DNA of 64,000 bases from Cymodocea nodosa. Lineage: Eukaryota > Streptophyta > Magnoliopsida > Alismatales > Cymodoceaceae. Each line of letters opens with the position of its first letter. Positions within the stretch are counted from its first letter, which is position 1. The notes beneath the pieces are model-generated. The model was not told the DNA's origin. It worked only from the letters and a program-made list of their open reading frames with translations, and did no database searches. Shown piece by piece: positions 31,860 to 44,885 of the stretch. Both the position numbers and the translations under genes were made by a program. The stretch covers positions 6,344,001-6,408,000 of the forward strand of contig CM072343.1 in NCBI GenBank assembly GCA_036874045.1. Direction: 5' to 3'.

Positions 31860-34352
31860 TTACACATCACATAGCCTACAAATACCTAAATTTAATCTTA
31901 TGTTGCAGAATGTAGTTTCATCTAGAGGTTTGGTAAATATATCAGCTAATTGATTTTTACTAGACACAAATCCTAATTTAATTTTACCTTTAATTACGTT
32001 ATCTCTTAGAAAATGATGTCTAACCTCTATATGCTTTGCTCTAAAATGTAATATAGGATTTTTGGAAAAATTTATTGCAGAACTACTATCACAATAAATC
32101 TTTGTTGTATCATAAGATAATCCAAAATCTTCTAAAGTTTGCCATATCTACAAAATCTAAGTGCAACACAATGTAGTAGCAACATATTCAGCTTCAATGG
32201 TTGAAAGTGCTATATAGTTTTGCTTTTTACTAATCCATGTCACCAAATTATTTCCTAATAATTGACATGTGTCATTGATACTCTTTCTATCAGATTTAGA
32301 TCCTACGTAATCAGCTTCAGTATATCCTCTAAGATCTATTGAACTATCCTTAGAATAATACAGTGTGAGATTTTTAGTTCCTTGTATATATCTAAATATT
32401 CTTTTAACAGCAATTGAGTGTGATTCTTTAGGATTAGATTGAAATCTAGCATAAGCACACATAGCAAACATAATATTAGGTTTACTAGCTGTCAAATAAA
32501 GTAAAGAACTAATCATACTTCTGTATTTTCTTTGATCTATTGATTTTCCTATGTCATCAATATCTAACTTTAAAGAAGTACTCATAGGAGTTCCTCAAAT
32601 CCTTGTATCATTAAAATTAAATTTCTTAAGCATTTCAATTGCATATTTTTCTTGATTTAAAAATATACCATTATCCATTTGCTTAATTTGAAGTCCTAGA
32701 AAATATGAAAGTTCTCCTATCATACTCAATTCAAACTAACTAGTCATCTCTTTAGAAAATATTTTTATCAGTTTATTAGAAGTTGCTCCAAAGATTATAT
32801 CATCCACATATACTTGAACAACAATCTGATCTTTATCATCTTTCTTGATAAATAGAGTATGGTCTCCTTTTCCCATGATATATCCTTGTTCTACAAGAAA
32901 AGTAGATAACCTTTCATACCACGATCTAGGTGTTTGCTTCAAACCATATAAGGCTTTCTTCAATTTATACACATAGTCAAGATTTTTAATATCTTTAAAT
33001 CCAGGTGGTTGTTTCACATAAACTTCTTCATTAATTAAACCATTTAAAAATGCACTCTTGACATTCATTTGATATAGTTTAAAATCCATAACGCAAGCAT
33101 AGGCCAATAATATTCTAATACTTTCTAACCTAGCCATAGGAGCAAAAGTTTCATCATAATCAAGTCCTTCTTCCTATGTATACCCTTGTGCAACTAATCT
33201 AACTTTGTTTCTTATAACTTGACTAGTCTCATTAGTTTTATTTCTAAAGATCCACTTTGTACCTATTATGGATTGATGTTCTAGTGGAGAGACTAATTCC
33301 CAAGCATCATTTCTGATGAATTGATTTAGTTCATCTTGCATTGCCACTATCCAATTTCATCAGATAATGCTTCTTCTATATTCTTTGGTTCCACCATAGA
33401 AACAAACATATACATACTATTTAAATTTACTGAAGCTCTAGTTTCAACTCCCTCATTAATATTACCAATGGCTTGAGTGATGGGATGTGATGAAGAATAA
33501 CACCAATTTCTATGATTCTCCTCAATATTCTCACCAACATCTAAAGGTACATTACTTTGATCATTAGTTTGATCATTTAAGTTCATATTTTTAATTTTCT
33601 CAGATAAATCTTCAATCTCTCTATTGATCTCTAATTCTTTTGGGAAATTGATCATATCATCATTATTAGCTTTAGATTGAGATTTTCTAAAAGAATTTTC
33701 ATTGAAGCTTACATGAAGGGTTTCTTCAATGGTTCTAGAAGTCTTATTATACACTCTATAGGCTTTATGTCTAGTAGAGTAACCTACAAAAATTCCTTCA
33801 TCCGCTTTGGCTTGAAATTTATCCCTTTTATCCTTAGTGTTAAGGATAAAACACTTATAGCCAAATGGTTTCATATAGGAAATTTTTGGAACCCTATCAA
33901 GTATAATTTTAAAAGGAGTTTTATTAACAAGAGGTCTTAGGTGACTTCTGTTAATAATATAATAAGTTGTATTCACTGCTTCAGCCCAAAGATTTTAAGG
34001 TAAATTATGTTCATTTAACATAGTTCTGGCCATTTCCTGAAGTAATCGATTCTTTCTCTCAACAACACCATTTTGAGAAAGTGCTCTTGGAAAAGAATAT
34101 CTGTGATCAATGCCATGATCTTTACAGTAATTATCTATTTGATCATTTTCAGATTTAGTACCATGATCACTCCTAAGTTTTTGAACAAAGACACTTTGTT
34201 TATTTTGAACAAGATTGTAATACATTTTAAATGTTTCAAAAACTTCTATCTTTGCTAGAAAATATACCCAAGTGTATCTAGAGAAGTTATCTACTAAAAC
34301 AAATACATACCATTTACCACCAAGACTCATGATTCTTGTTGGTCTAAATAAA
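31860..34352 (-). pseudogene. copia 3 pol: INT core, RT, RNase H
   Basis: Integrase core (34330-33995) with RSDHGTKSEN and NGVVERKNR. Integrase C-terminus with a Lys/Asp-rich connecting region (33976-33347). RT (33137-32736) with LYQMNVKSAFLNG, YGLKQTPRSWYERL and YVDD. RNase H (32585-31860) with TEADYVGSKSDRKS, ending ICRLCDV before TAA 31860-31862. There is one frame change near 33140-33350 and several stops. The RT wording matches Sireviruses and the 3' half of copia 4. Confidence 0.88.
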
Positions 34353-35374
34353 TGTTAGGGTAGGTAGTATAGGTGTGGAGTATGCCACAAGAAATCTAGG
34401 TTAAATTGGAAGCTTGTTAACAGTAAGTATCTAGTAGATTTATTTTTCGGTAGGTTATCAAACCTAAGTATCCGAAAAATATAGTTTCAATTGGAGGCTT
34501 TAAGCTAACTATCCAAAAGTCAGAAGATTTCGGAGGGTTATTGGCTGTAACCATCCGGAATGACATAAAGGACACTTAAGTGGACATTCAGACAGTTATG
34601 AAGCTAAGTATTCGAAAGTCAGACACTTAAGTGGATGTTCGGATAGTTAAGATGCCAAGTATCCGAAAAGTAGTGACTTAAGTGGATCTTCTGATAGTTA
34701 GATAGTAACTATCCGAAAATCATAAGTTTTCGGAAGGTTAACGGCAGAACTTTCTGAAATGACTAAAGAGACACCTAAGTGAGTTTTTAGATAGTTAAGA
34801 CAGTAACTATCCGGAAGACATGCAGTTTTCGGAGAGTTAACGGTAGAACCTTCCGAAAGGATAGAGAGAGAGAAGTAAGTGGTTTTTCAGACATTTAAGT
34901 CTATAACTATCCGAAATATCGAACCTCTCCAGACAATTAGCTTGCTACAGTACCGCCCATTACAGAAAATGTAGAAAGAAGAATTTCTTTAGATAGTTAA
35001 GTCTGTAACTATCTGAAATGTTGTAGATTTCGAAAAGATAAGAAGATAAGGCTATGAAATTAAGAGTCCTTTCTCTGTGGATTTATTTCTCTACTGTAAT
35101 GGCTTGAATGTAATTAAAGATTTGTTAACCCTAAGTTGGGTAGTACATAAACCTTTATGATGTTGTAAAACATTGCGGTTGATTGTGTCGAAGCATATAG
35201 AAGAACCCTCAACTCTCTATGGATGTAGGCTATTGTTGAACTACGTAAATCCTGTGTCTTCATTGTATTATTTCTTCCTTTTACTCTTCACTTCCAGTTT
35301 CGATGAGTTAAGAGGTGAGTGTTTCTGAATTGTGCCATAAAAAGTTGACTAAACGATTAGTTTCAATCATAGCA
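34353..35374 (+). repeat. 5' LTR of copia 4 (about 1.02 kb)
   Basis: It begins TGTTAGGGTAGG immediately after copia 3 integrase sequence and ends about two bases before the PBS. The U3 part (34440-35000) is an array of inverted arms such as CGGAGGGTTA facing TAACCATCCGG (34530-34557), with CTTAAGTGG links. The TATA box was not clearly recognised. Confidence 0.82.
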
Positions 35375-35376
35375 AC

Positions 35377-35390
35377 TAGTATCAGAGCCA
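35377..35390 (+). other. primer-binding site, initiator tRNA-Met type
   Basis: TAGTATCAGAGCCA differs by one base from the common plant copia PBS TGGTATCAGAGC. Confidence 0.85.
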
Positions 35391-35411
35391 TAGGTTTTTC
35401 AGTTTAACAAA

Positions 35412-36240
35412 ATGGTAGATGATAGAAAGCTTAGGATTGAGAAGTTCGATGGAAAAGATTTCAGATACTGGAGGTCTCAGATAGAAGACTGTTTGTATCA
35501 GAAGGATCTTCATCAGCCTTTGTTTGGAAGAAAATTAGAGAAGATGGATCAGGAAGAGTGGGAGCTGTTGATAGAAAAGTTCTAGGTCTCGTCAAGTTGT
35601 CACTAGCAAGGAACGTTCATTCAAATGTTGCCAAAGAGAAAACAATGGTTAACTTGATGAAAGCTTTGTCCAACATGTATGAGAAGCCATCAACTGCCAA
35701 CAAGGTATTTCTCATGCGTAGATTATTCAATCTGAAAATGCATGAAAGTGGAAATGTTACAGACCATGTTAATGAGTTAAATACTATTTTGAATCAATTG
35801 CATTCAGTAGATATAGTATTTGATAATGAAATCAGGGCCTTGATTTTATTATCCTCATTACTAGAAAGTTGGCCTCCTGTCATGACTGGTGTAAGTAGTT
35901 CACTAGGTCATGAGAAGCTCAAAATGAGTGACATCCAAGATTTAATTTTGAGTGAGGACATTCGTAGAAAAAGTGATTTGTCAGCTTCAACTTCTGCCCT
36001 TAGTGTTGAAAGTAGAGGGAGAAGTAAATCAAAACAATTTAAATCCAAAGGAAGGACAAAGTCCAAAGGTACTAGTAAAGTGAGATCAAATATCAAATGT
36101 TGGAACTGCAATCAATGGGGGCACTTCAAGTCACAGTGCAAGGCTCCTAAGAAAGACAACAAAGGGAAGGAATCAGAAGGAGTAGGTGCAAATGTTGTCA
36201 CCTACGATTCAGATGATGCCCTAGTATGCTGTGTAGACAA
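35412..36240 (+). pseudogene. copia 4 gag
   Basis: The start is the ATG at 35412, shortly after the PBS. The N-terminus KFDGKDFRYWRSQIEDC is followed by the copia gag helical domain (35558-35950), an Arg/Lys/Ser-rich stretch and a CCHC knuckle (CWNCNQWGHFKSQC) near 36100. One base appears lost near 35570, shifting the frame. It would be the structural protein of a Tnt1/Tork-like particle. Confidence 0.86.
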
Positions 36241-39200
36241 TTCAATTGACTCATGGGTACTAGACTCTAGGAGCTTCATTCCACACTACCTATAGGAAGG
36301 ATTTGTTGCACAATTATCGTGCAACTCCTGTGAAAAAGGTGTACCTAGCTAACAACACAAGTTTGGTTGTGTTGGGAATAGGAGAGGTATACATTAAAAC
36401 AAAATAAGGGATATGGAAATTGCAAGAAGTCAAATATGTTCTTGATCTTGCAAAGCAATTAATTTTCATAAGTTCCCTAGATAATGATGGTTATCAGATT
36501 GCCTTTGGTGCAGGAAAATGGAAGGTAACCAAAGGTGCAAGAATTATTACCTTAGGATAGAGGACTGACACCTTATATTTAACATCGAATCAATATGACA
36601 CTATTGCAGTAGTCAATGATACTGAAGATACTAACTTATGACATAAAAGACTAGGGCACCTTAATGAGAATGGACTAAAAGTTTTAATGGAAAAAGGGAA
36701 AATCCCTAAGCTGAAGAATGTCAATTTAGGGATATGTGAGGACTGCATTGAGGGAAAGCAGAAAAAAGTCAGCTTTGCTAGGACTCCTCATGATCCTAAG
36801 TCATAGAAATTAGAGTTGGTTCACACGGATGTGTGGGGGCTTGCCCCTATCAGTTCTTTAGGAAGTGCTCTCTATTATGTCACCTTCATTGATGACAATA
36901 CAAGGAAAGTATGCGTTTATTTTCTAAAATAGAAATCTGAAGTTTTCCAAGTCTTCAAGAAATGGAAGGCAGAAGTGGAAAATCAGAGTGGAAGAAAAAT
37001 CAAATCCATCAGGTCAGATAATGGAGGAGAATATGATAGCCATGAATTTAAAGTTTACTGTGAGGAGCAAGGGATTAGAAGGTAGAGGACTGTAGCTAGA
37101 ACTCCCCAACAAAATGGAGTTGCTGAAAGGATGAACAAGACCTTGAATGAACGGGCAAGATGCATGAGACTACATGCAGGTTTTCCCAAGTCATTATGGG
37201 TAGAAGCTGTCAATACAGCCGCCTATCTGATAAATAGAGGACCATCTGTCCCAATGGGGCTCAAAAACCCTAAAGAATTGTGGACAGGGAAAGAGGTCAA
37301 CTATGCTCACTTAAAAGTCTTTGGATCCAAGTCATTTGTCCACTTGAATAGTGACAAAAGAGACAAGTTGGATTCAAAATCACAGAAATGTTATTTCATT
37401 GGCTATGGTAAGGATTATTTTGGTTACGGATTCTGGATAGAAGAAACCAAGAAAATAATCTATGCAAAAGATGTCACATTTATTGAATCCAAGATGTACA
37501 AGCATAGAGAAAGTGCAAATGAATAGTAGTTAGAGCTTCAGTCTAAAAGTACTGCTAAGATCAGTCTAGATAATGATGTTGAACAACCTCAAAAGGAACC
37601 TGTAGAAGAAATTCAGCTTCTAGAGGCTGAATATCAAGAACATCTAGATGATCAAGAAGATGAAGTTGTCACTAGACAACTTAGAAGATCTGGAAGAGTT
37701 TCTAGACAACCTGAAAGGTATGTACCATCATTTAATTAACTGTTATTGATGGATGATGGTGAACCTGAAACATATCAGGAAGCAATCTGTGCAAGTGATG
37801 CACACAAATGGGAGTTAGCAATGAAAGAAGAAATGAAGTCCCTAGAGAAGAATAAAACTTGGAAGCTAACTTCATTGTTAAAAGGAAAGAAAACAAGGTG
37901 GGTATTTAGAAACAAAGTAGATCAGGATGGACATATAGTTAAAAATAAAGCTAAGTTAGTTGCTCAAGGTTACAAGCAAGAGGAAAGAATTAACTATGAT
38001 GAAACATTTGCTCCTATTGCTAAACTAGAATTAATACGAATTTTGTTAGCATATGCTTGTTACATGGATTTCAAATTATATCAAATGGATGTTAAGACTA
38101 CTTTTTTAAATGGATATATAAAAGAAGAAGTTTATGTCAAACAACCTCCAGGTTTTGAGGATTCAAAACATCCCAAGTATGTTTACAAGCTTAAAAAGGT
38201 ATATGGCCTTAAACAAGCCCCCAAGTCTTGGTATGAGAGATTGTCTAAATTTCTTATAGAAAAAGGGTATACTATAGGAAAGGTAGATCACACTCTTTTT
38301 ATCAAGAAGGTTGAAAAAGATATATTGGTAATTCAAATTTATGTAGATGACATTATATTTGGAGTAACAAATGAAAAATTAGTTGAGTCTTTTTCGAAAG
38401 ACATGACTAATCAATTTGAAATGAGTATGATGGGTGAACTATCATTTTTTCTAGGCTTACAAATTAAGTAGTTAGAACAAGGTACTTTTATTTCACAAGA
38501 AAAATATACTCAAGATTTATTAAAAATGTTTGGATTAGATAACACTAAAATGAAAAATACACTAATGAGTACTATCACTAAGTTGGATAAAGATGACTCT
38601 GGAAAAATTGTAGATATTAAACAATATAGAAGTATGATTGGTTCATTACTTTATTTAACAGCTAGCCGACCAGATATTATGTTTAGTGTGTGTACTTATG
38701 CTAGATATCAATCTAATCCTAAAGAATCACACCTACTTGTTGTTAAACGAATTTTTAAATTTCTATTAGGAACCATCAATTTTGGATTGTTTTACTTTAA
38801 ACATGGTTCTTTAAATTTAATTAGTTATAGTGATGTTGATTTCATACAATGAAAGTTTGAAAGAAAAAGCATTAGTGTCACTTGTCAATTATTAGGAAAT
38901 TCTTTAGTGTCACAGTTTAGTAAAAAGTAAAATTGTGTAGCATTATCTACAATTGAAGTTGAATATATAACTGTTGTACTTTGCTGTGCTCAAATCCTAT
39001 GGATCAGACAAACTTTAAAAGATTTTAATTTAGCCTATGAACCAACTAAGATTTTCTGTAATAGTAGTTCTACAATAAGTTTGTCCAAAAATCTTGTTTT
39101 ACATTCACGAGTTAAACATATAGAAGTTCGACATCATTTTCTAAGGGATAATATGATAAAAGGAAAAATAGTATTAAATTTTGTTCCTACCATAGAACAA

Positions 39201-39290
39201 TTAGCAAATCTATTTACAAAACCCTTAGATGGGAATACCTTTTCAAAATTATGATTAAAACTTGGTATTTGTAGGTTATCTGATGTTTAA
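36241..39290 (+). pseudogene. copia 4 PR, INT, RT, RNase H (chimeric pol)
   Basis: The protease site WVLDS is near 36256, with a one-base insertion directly after it. The pre-integrase HHCC finger (LGHLNENG, CEDCIEGKQ) and core (HTDVWG, SDNGGEY, NGVAERMNK) run to 37526. The connecting region starts near 37746. From about 37890 the RT is Sirevirus-like ([43 protein letters not shown]). RNase H ends ICRLSDV at TAA 39288-39290. Stops at 38469 and 38850 break the 3' half. Confidence 0.85.
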
Positions 39291-40295
39291 ATTGTACTGT
39301 TCATTATATAATATTTTGGTTTGTTACAATGAAGCTTTAGAATTTAATTTCTTTATATATATAAAGAAAAAAAGAAGGGAAGAGAGATTCAAATCTAAAA
39401 TTGGGGCTTGTTAACCTAGTTTAAGTATGCCATTTGAACTTAAATGAAATATTTAAGGCTTAGCAACCCACTTAAGTCAGCTATTTGGAATTAATGACAA
39501 ATCTATTAGGACTTGACAACCTAATATTAAGTATGCCATAGTTTCTCTTTACTGCATTTATGTAGGGGGAGCAAATAATGAAAAAGAATAGTAAATCTAA
39601 TCAAGTGCAAATATTCTGGAACTTATACTGATAAAGAGTTAGACTCATTCAGTTAGTTTAACATACAATTATGTATTTCACTTAATATCTACTATTTTAT
39701 CTTGCATATAGATAACTAACCATCCGAGTTTTTCGTATCGTTATATTTTATTCTTCTACAAACTCAAATAGTTAGATTTCTCTCTAAGTTTTTGTTTTAA
39801 ATTCTTATATTTTATCCTTTTAAGAAACTCGAATAGTTATGCTTAAGTCTTCAACTTTTTAGCATATCCATCTAAGAAACTCGAATAGTTAACTTAATAT
39901 TATTATATTTTTATCAAAGACCTAAAATATGACAATAACTATTCTAGTTTGTCGTATAATTATGTGCTTTACTACTCATAAAACTTGAATAGTTATCATA
40001 AGTTTTCGAGTTTTCTCATTTTTACTTAGCCAATAGTTATTTTCTTTACACGAACAGTTACGCTAAGTCTTCTACTTTGATAGGTTGTAAAACTTATATA
40101 GTTATTGTAAGCATTTGAGTTATTTATCAGTAACGGATCTTATATTTATGATTTCAATGATTGAATCTGTTTATAAACTCAAAGAGTTATAAATGTTTTA
40201 TTGACAACCTTTCATGTTTCTATCTTGGTAAAACCCTAGTTTCACAATCTTTACTTCCACTAAGTTCTACAGTGAACATCAAAGATTAATCAACA
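39291..40295 (+). promoter_or_regulatory. RNase H-to-env spacer with motif array and telo-box, copia 4
   Basis: Noncoding. It contains many ACTCGAATAGTTA/TAACTATTCGAG-type arms (39710-40200) and a telo-box AAACCCTA (40231-40238), about 58 bases before the ATG of the next gene. Such boxes are known in promoters of plant genes active in dividing cells. A promoter role is inferred. Confidence 0.45.
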
Positions 40296-42923
40296 ATGTC
40301 AGGATGTGGAAGAGGACGTGGTAGAATGACAAAACTGTAGAAAAGAGAGATGGAACTTCAAAAGATAGAAAGTGAGATCAATGACATTTACTCGAGGTAT
40401 ACTTTTTCAAATGAAGTACTACATGAAATTAGAAAAGCTGTTCAAGACGAGAAAAATTTCTATTGGAAATTTATTAGAAACTATGCTAAGACACAGTTTA
40501 GAATAGATTGAACTTTCTACATTACAAATATGGAAAAGAACATTACAACCTAACCCTATGTTTGTTAAAAGTTCTAAACAAGTACTTGAAAAATCAGTAT
40601 AATCTATTACTTATTACAAAAAGAAATAGGGACCAATGATAGAAAATATCAAGAGGGAATTAGAATCTTTGTATTCCCAACATTATTTTCCCCCAACTAT
40701 TTTAGACGAAATATAGAAGTTTATTAATGAACAGAAAACTGCCATTTGGAAAATGGGCCTTCGAAGTGAATGACAAAAAGTTTATCAACTGAAAATGTCT
40801 GAGGTTGAAAGTTTAAAACTCTATATTCCATTATTGCAACCTAGGTATCATGATGAAGGATTGTCAAGACCACAAGTACCTTTAACGGGAGAAATAAAGC
40901 AAACATTAGAACCTCCTAAACATCTTGAGACACTACAAATGTATAGTCGGAAAAAGAAGAAGACAATAGAATATTTTGGACTAACTGTAGGTATACAAGG
41001 TATATTGCAGCTAAGAGAAGAATCTTTGAAAAATGGAAAACTATGTTTCATTGCACAAGCTAGACAGGATTTTGTTTCAAAAATCCTAACAGATGTGACA
41101 AATATCGGATTACAAGCATACACTTTAAGGTATTGTGTCACATTAGTACATAATGTTACTTTTAATACAATTAATAGTTTTTCATATCATACTGCAAGCC
41201 AACATTCTTTTCCTATGGAAATAGAAAATGTAGGAAATTTTGATGATATATATACAAATGATATCAATTATGATGACATTTTTAATGACATAGACACTGA
41301 GTCTATGAATTTTGAAGATATTTCATCTAAAGAGGAATGTATAGATATTTTTCCTCTTACTATATCTCGGATAGAGACTTTTAATTTTTGGTATAGTTGC
41401 TTATACTACATTTTATACATCTGGTTATGTCTGTTTTAGTATACAATATATTTGTTGATAACTATATATATCAACAAAATACAAAGTTACAAATTGAATA
41501 TGACATTGCTGATGTCTCATTTATAGAAATTTCAGAATTACAAAATGATTCTATTACATAGACAGATATAGAACATTCTTTTACATAGAGATAGTTGTTT
41601 AATAGATCACTTATAGAAATAAATGTTACTGATATAGAAGATACTACATTGATTGTTGATAATGATATAGAAATGTTAGTTGCTGATATGTTTGAAGAAG
41701 ATCAAACAGAAGTAGCTCAACATATTATTCATACGACCATACTAGATACTTCAAACATTTTTACAAGTTTTGATAGAAACTCCTCTAGTTCTGATAGATC
41801 TGAACATGAAGATGCTGCTAACAATATTAAAACAAGTCCTAGGTCAAAAAATCATAATAGGAAAATACCTAATTCTGTATAGAATTTAGAAGAAAATACA
41901 TTATTATGGTTCAGAAATAGATCCTATTATGAAAAATTTCAAACATATAAAACTTTCACAATTTTATATTTAAGACTAATTAAGTTTGAAGGGATGGCAA
42001 ACATAAAAGAAATGTTTGAATTTCAAGGCTTGTTGACTCTACTTCCACAATAGCCAAGCCATCTTGTTATACCAAAAATTATAAGTTACTTTTAGTCAAA
42101 CTTAACAATAGCAAATGGTATTCCTGTTTCAAATATACAAGAATTAGATATATATTTAACTCCAAAAATTCTTTATCAAGAACTTGGATTGAAAAATGAA
42201 GGAGTTAAATTATCAAAAAGAAAATAGGTCTATAAATTGGGATGGGACATTAAAAGTTTAGCCAAACATCTGATTGCCAACAATCAAATGAGATTACTAA
42301 ATGATTTAAATGGCCAAGCACGTTTTATTGCAACAATATTGCATGCTTCAATGTTTCAGATGTTTGGTCATATAGTAGAGGTTGGCAGATGCTATCTTTA
42401 TGCTACATATGCATTGATTAACCATATACAGGTGAATTAGTATGATATTTTTGTTTATTATGTTTTAAACTTGCAGAGTAAATTATTTTATGGTGATACA
42501 CTTTTAAGGATTGTGGCAAGTCAAATAGATATTACACCTTGGCCACAGAAAAGATTAAAATCAAGATCTTTCTCTACAAAAGAACTTCAAAAATACCAAG
42601 AAACAAATACACCTATAATTCGATAGCAATAACAACAACAAGATAGGCTAAATTAGTCATAGTAGTAATAGCAATAGTCAAAATAGCTTTCAGAAGAACA
42701 ACAACAATATACAATAGATGAACAACATACAAATATACATATAGATATACATACAGATTTACATATAGATATAAATACAGATTTCTTACAGCAACCATCA
42801 CAAGCTTCACATTCAGATTTAGATCAAGTAGTAATTGATTAGATAAATAGAGTAAGTACAGAAATTGCACAGAAAATTTCAAATACTCTATTAAATATTT
42901 TTCGAAGACAAAGAGGCTTGTGA
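40296..42923 (+). pseudogene. env-position 3' ORF, copia 4
   Basis: It begins at ATG 40296 (MSGCGRGRGRMTK) and ends at TGA 42921-42923. The N-terminus contains a MELQKIESEI coiled-coil start resembling RELQKVESEL in gypsy element C. The middle piece 40795-41439 is open for 214 codons in another frame. The conserved C-terminal domain is at 42237-42610 (GQARFIATILHASMF, GRCYLYATYALINHIQVN, SKLFYGDTLLRIV), followed by Gln-rich and His/Ile/Asp repeat sequence. Frameshifts and TAG stops are frequent. Position matches the env-like gene of Sireviruses; no membrane segment is evident. Confidence 0.72.
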
Positions 42924-43251
42924 ATATACCCAAATTATGTATTACATGATTTATTCATTGTAATTTGTTATCAAAAATTACTTATGTACATAAATTGCAT
43001 TATGTAGACTATTTACTGCATTTAATGTCATACACTTGTTTTCGACAATTCTTGTTTAAAACAAGTTTATTTAAACAGTTTATTCTTATCCATGAAAAGT
43101 TATGCATGTTTAAAAATTTCTTTTTTTGAACGATATATACTTAGCAAATTTTTCTTCCTTACATATTATTTACTTTTTTATAATGCCAAAAAGGGGGAGA
43201 AGAAAGATTATTTGACTTATTAGGTTTTGACATCATCAAAAAGGGAGAGAT
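42924..43251 (+). other. polypurine tracts before the 3' LTR, copia 4
   Basis: AAAAAGGGGGAGAAGAAAG (about 43188-43206) and AAAAAGGGAGAGAT next to the LTR (43238-43251). The rest is AT-rich noncoding sequence. Confidence 0.75.
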
Positions 43252-43530
43252 TGTTAGAAATTTTGTTTTGATGATGAATGCTTTATTAAAGTTTATAAAT
43301 AAGTTTAAATAATATTTTCTAAGTATAATAGTCACGTAATTAAATGTTGACAAGTTATTGGAAAGTTTCATTTAAAATTTCAGATAGTTAACTTTTTGAT
43401 AGTTAGATTTTCAGATAATTAAAGTTTTCAGATAGTTAGATTTCCGGATAGTTAAACTTTCAAATAGTTAACATTTTGATTTAGTCAAAGAGTTATGTTA
43501 AAAACTCGTATAGTTAAGTTATCTACATGT
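43252..43530 (+). repeat. 3' LTR fragment (first 279 bp), copia 4 3' half
   Basis: It starts TGTTAGAAATTTTG after the polypurine tract. GATAGTTA-type motifs recur at 43380-43520. It is cut at 43531 by the end of the copia 5 LTR. Confidence 0.8.
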
Positions 43531-44885
43531 TGTTAGGACCTAATGGCTTACCAAAGGAGGGGTGAATGGTAATATTTAGTTTCTTAAAAGAAATTTTAGG
43601 GATTTAAAAATAAAAGAATAATTAACAAATTAATTCAGCATGCACACAACATAAGAAGATAATGCACACAGGGATTTTAGGTGGTTCACCACTAATGACT
43701 AGTCTACCCCCAAGGGATACTTGGGCTTCACTTAATCTTTCAAGACTTACAAACACTTGCTTTAAGGTCAAAGCAAGAACCAATCAATTGAACTAAGCTT
43801 TCTAATCGTAACTCCAACCAACCTATCTCTAAAGTTTTTAGTTGGTGCACTTTAGTAAACCACTACCTTGAAGAAATCAGAGTTTATTTGTGTGGAGAGT
43901 TCTAGACTTGAATTTTCCTTTTGCAGAAGATTTGATCTTGAAGATTTTCTGTTGTATGTGTGGAGCTTGGTGTATAGATTCGTATATGCAAAAAGCTATC
44001 TATCTTTCTTGTCTACTTATTATATTTATAACCATAAGCATAATGATCATATTTACTTCTAACGGATGTATTCTACTATACTTATTGAATTTGCAGAACC
44101 AAATATGGTAGGTTACCATTTAGGAAGGTGTTTCAAGATAACCTTCCGATTTCCTTTGAATTACAAATGGTTAGTTGTGTAACACTCCAAAGAATTCTTG
44201 TAACTTACCGATAATCCACTTAAGTCCTTTTGCCATGTGAGATTTTAAGTCGTACATGTAGGGTGTCATAAGTTCGGATGCTTGTAGTTGTAACTTACCG
44301 AAATGTTTTTGACTATCGAATAGTTAGCTACAGTAACTCTTTGATTTTCTTCTTCTAAGCTTCTGATTGCTTTCTTATTTCTACATGTGCATAATAGGAT
44401 GACTTAAGTTTTGAATAGTTAAATCTGTAACCTTTCGAAACTTCTTATTTTTTGGATAGTTAGCTTTCTAACTCTTCAAAAATCCTTTTAAGCTTCTGTA
44501 TGGATTTCTACATGTGGGTAATTGAATGACTTAAGTTTCGGATAGTTGGCTTTCCGAACTTTTTGATTTTCTTGAACTTTTGGATAGTTAGTGCCTTAAC
44601 TCTCTGATCATTCAACCAGCTATTTTTCAAACTCTCCAAAGGCCTTGTATTTTCAAATAGTTATTCTTCTAACTATCTGACTGTGTTTCTGTTGCTTTAA
44701 ATTGACTCTTTGGATACATAAGCCTAGTAATTATCTGAAATTTTTGTTTTTCTCTTGCTGCAATTTCTGAACAAACTGTATCGACTAATATACCTTCTGA
44801 TCTTTTGCAGAACTGTCTTATCTATAAAATACAATTTATTTCCTCACATTGATTTTTGCATTATCAAAATCTAGAGGTCCTTTCA
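43531..44885 (-). repeat. 3' LTR of copia 5 (1355 bp)
   Basis: It begins TGAAAGGACC at 44885, next to AAAAAGGGGGAGAT, and ends with a CATTCACC block and GGTCCTAACA at 43531. It is related to the copia 2 LTR. U3 carries arms of TTCGGATAGTT/AACTATCCGA type at 44140-44700. Confidence 0.87.

Larger units (their letters stand above)
28446..34352 (-). mobile_element. copia 3 (Sirevirus with env-position gene), INT to polypurine tracts
   Basis: Minus-strand order from 34352: integrase core, RT, RNase H (to 31860), noncoding module (31005-31565), env-position ORF (to 28787), polypurine tracts (28446-28786). The 3' LTR is replaced at 28445 by the LTR end of copia 2. The 5' half is cut by the 5' LTR of copia 4 at 34353. 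Confidence 0.87.
34353..43530 (+). mobile_element. copia 4, chimeric: Tork-like 5' half, Sirevirus 3' half
   Basis: It starts with its own 5' LTR (34353-about 35374) and an initiator-tRNA-Met-type PBS, followed by gag, PR and INT of Tork/Tnt1 style. Near 37890 the protein switches to Sirevirus RT-RNase H, followed by an env-position gene, Sirevirus polypurine tracts and the beginning of an unrelated 3' LTR (TGTTAGAAATTTTG, 43252-43530). The 5' and 3' LTRs are different sequences, so two elements of the same orientation have been joined. Confidence 0.8.
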
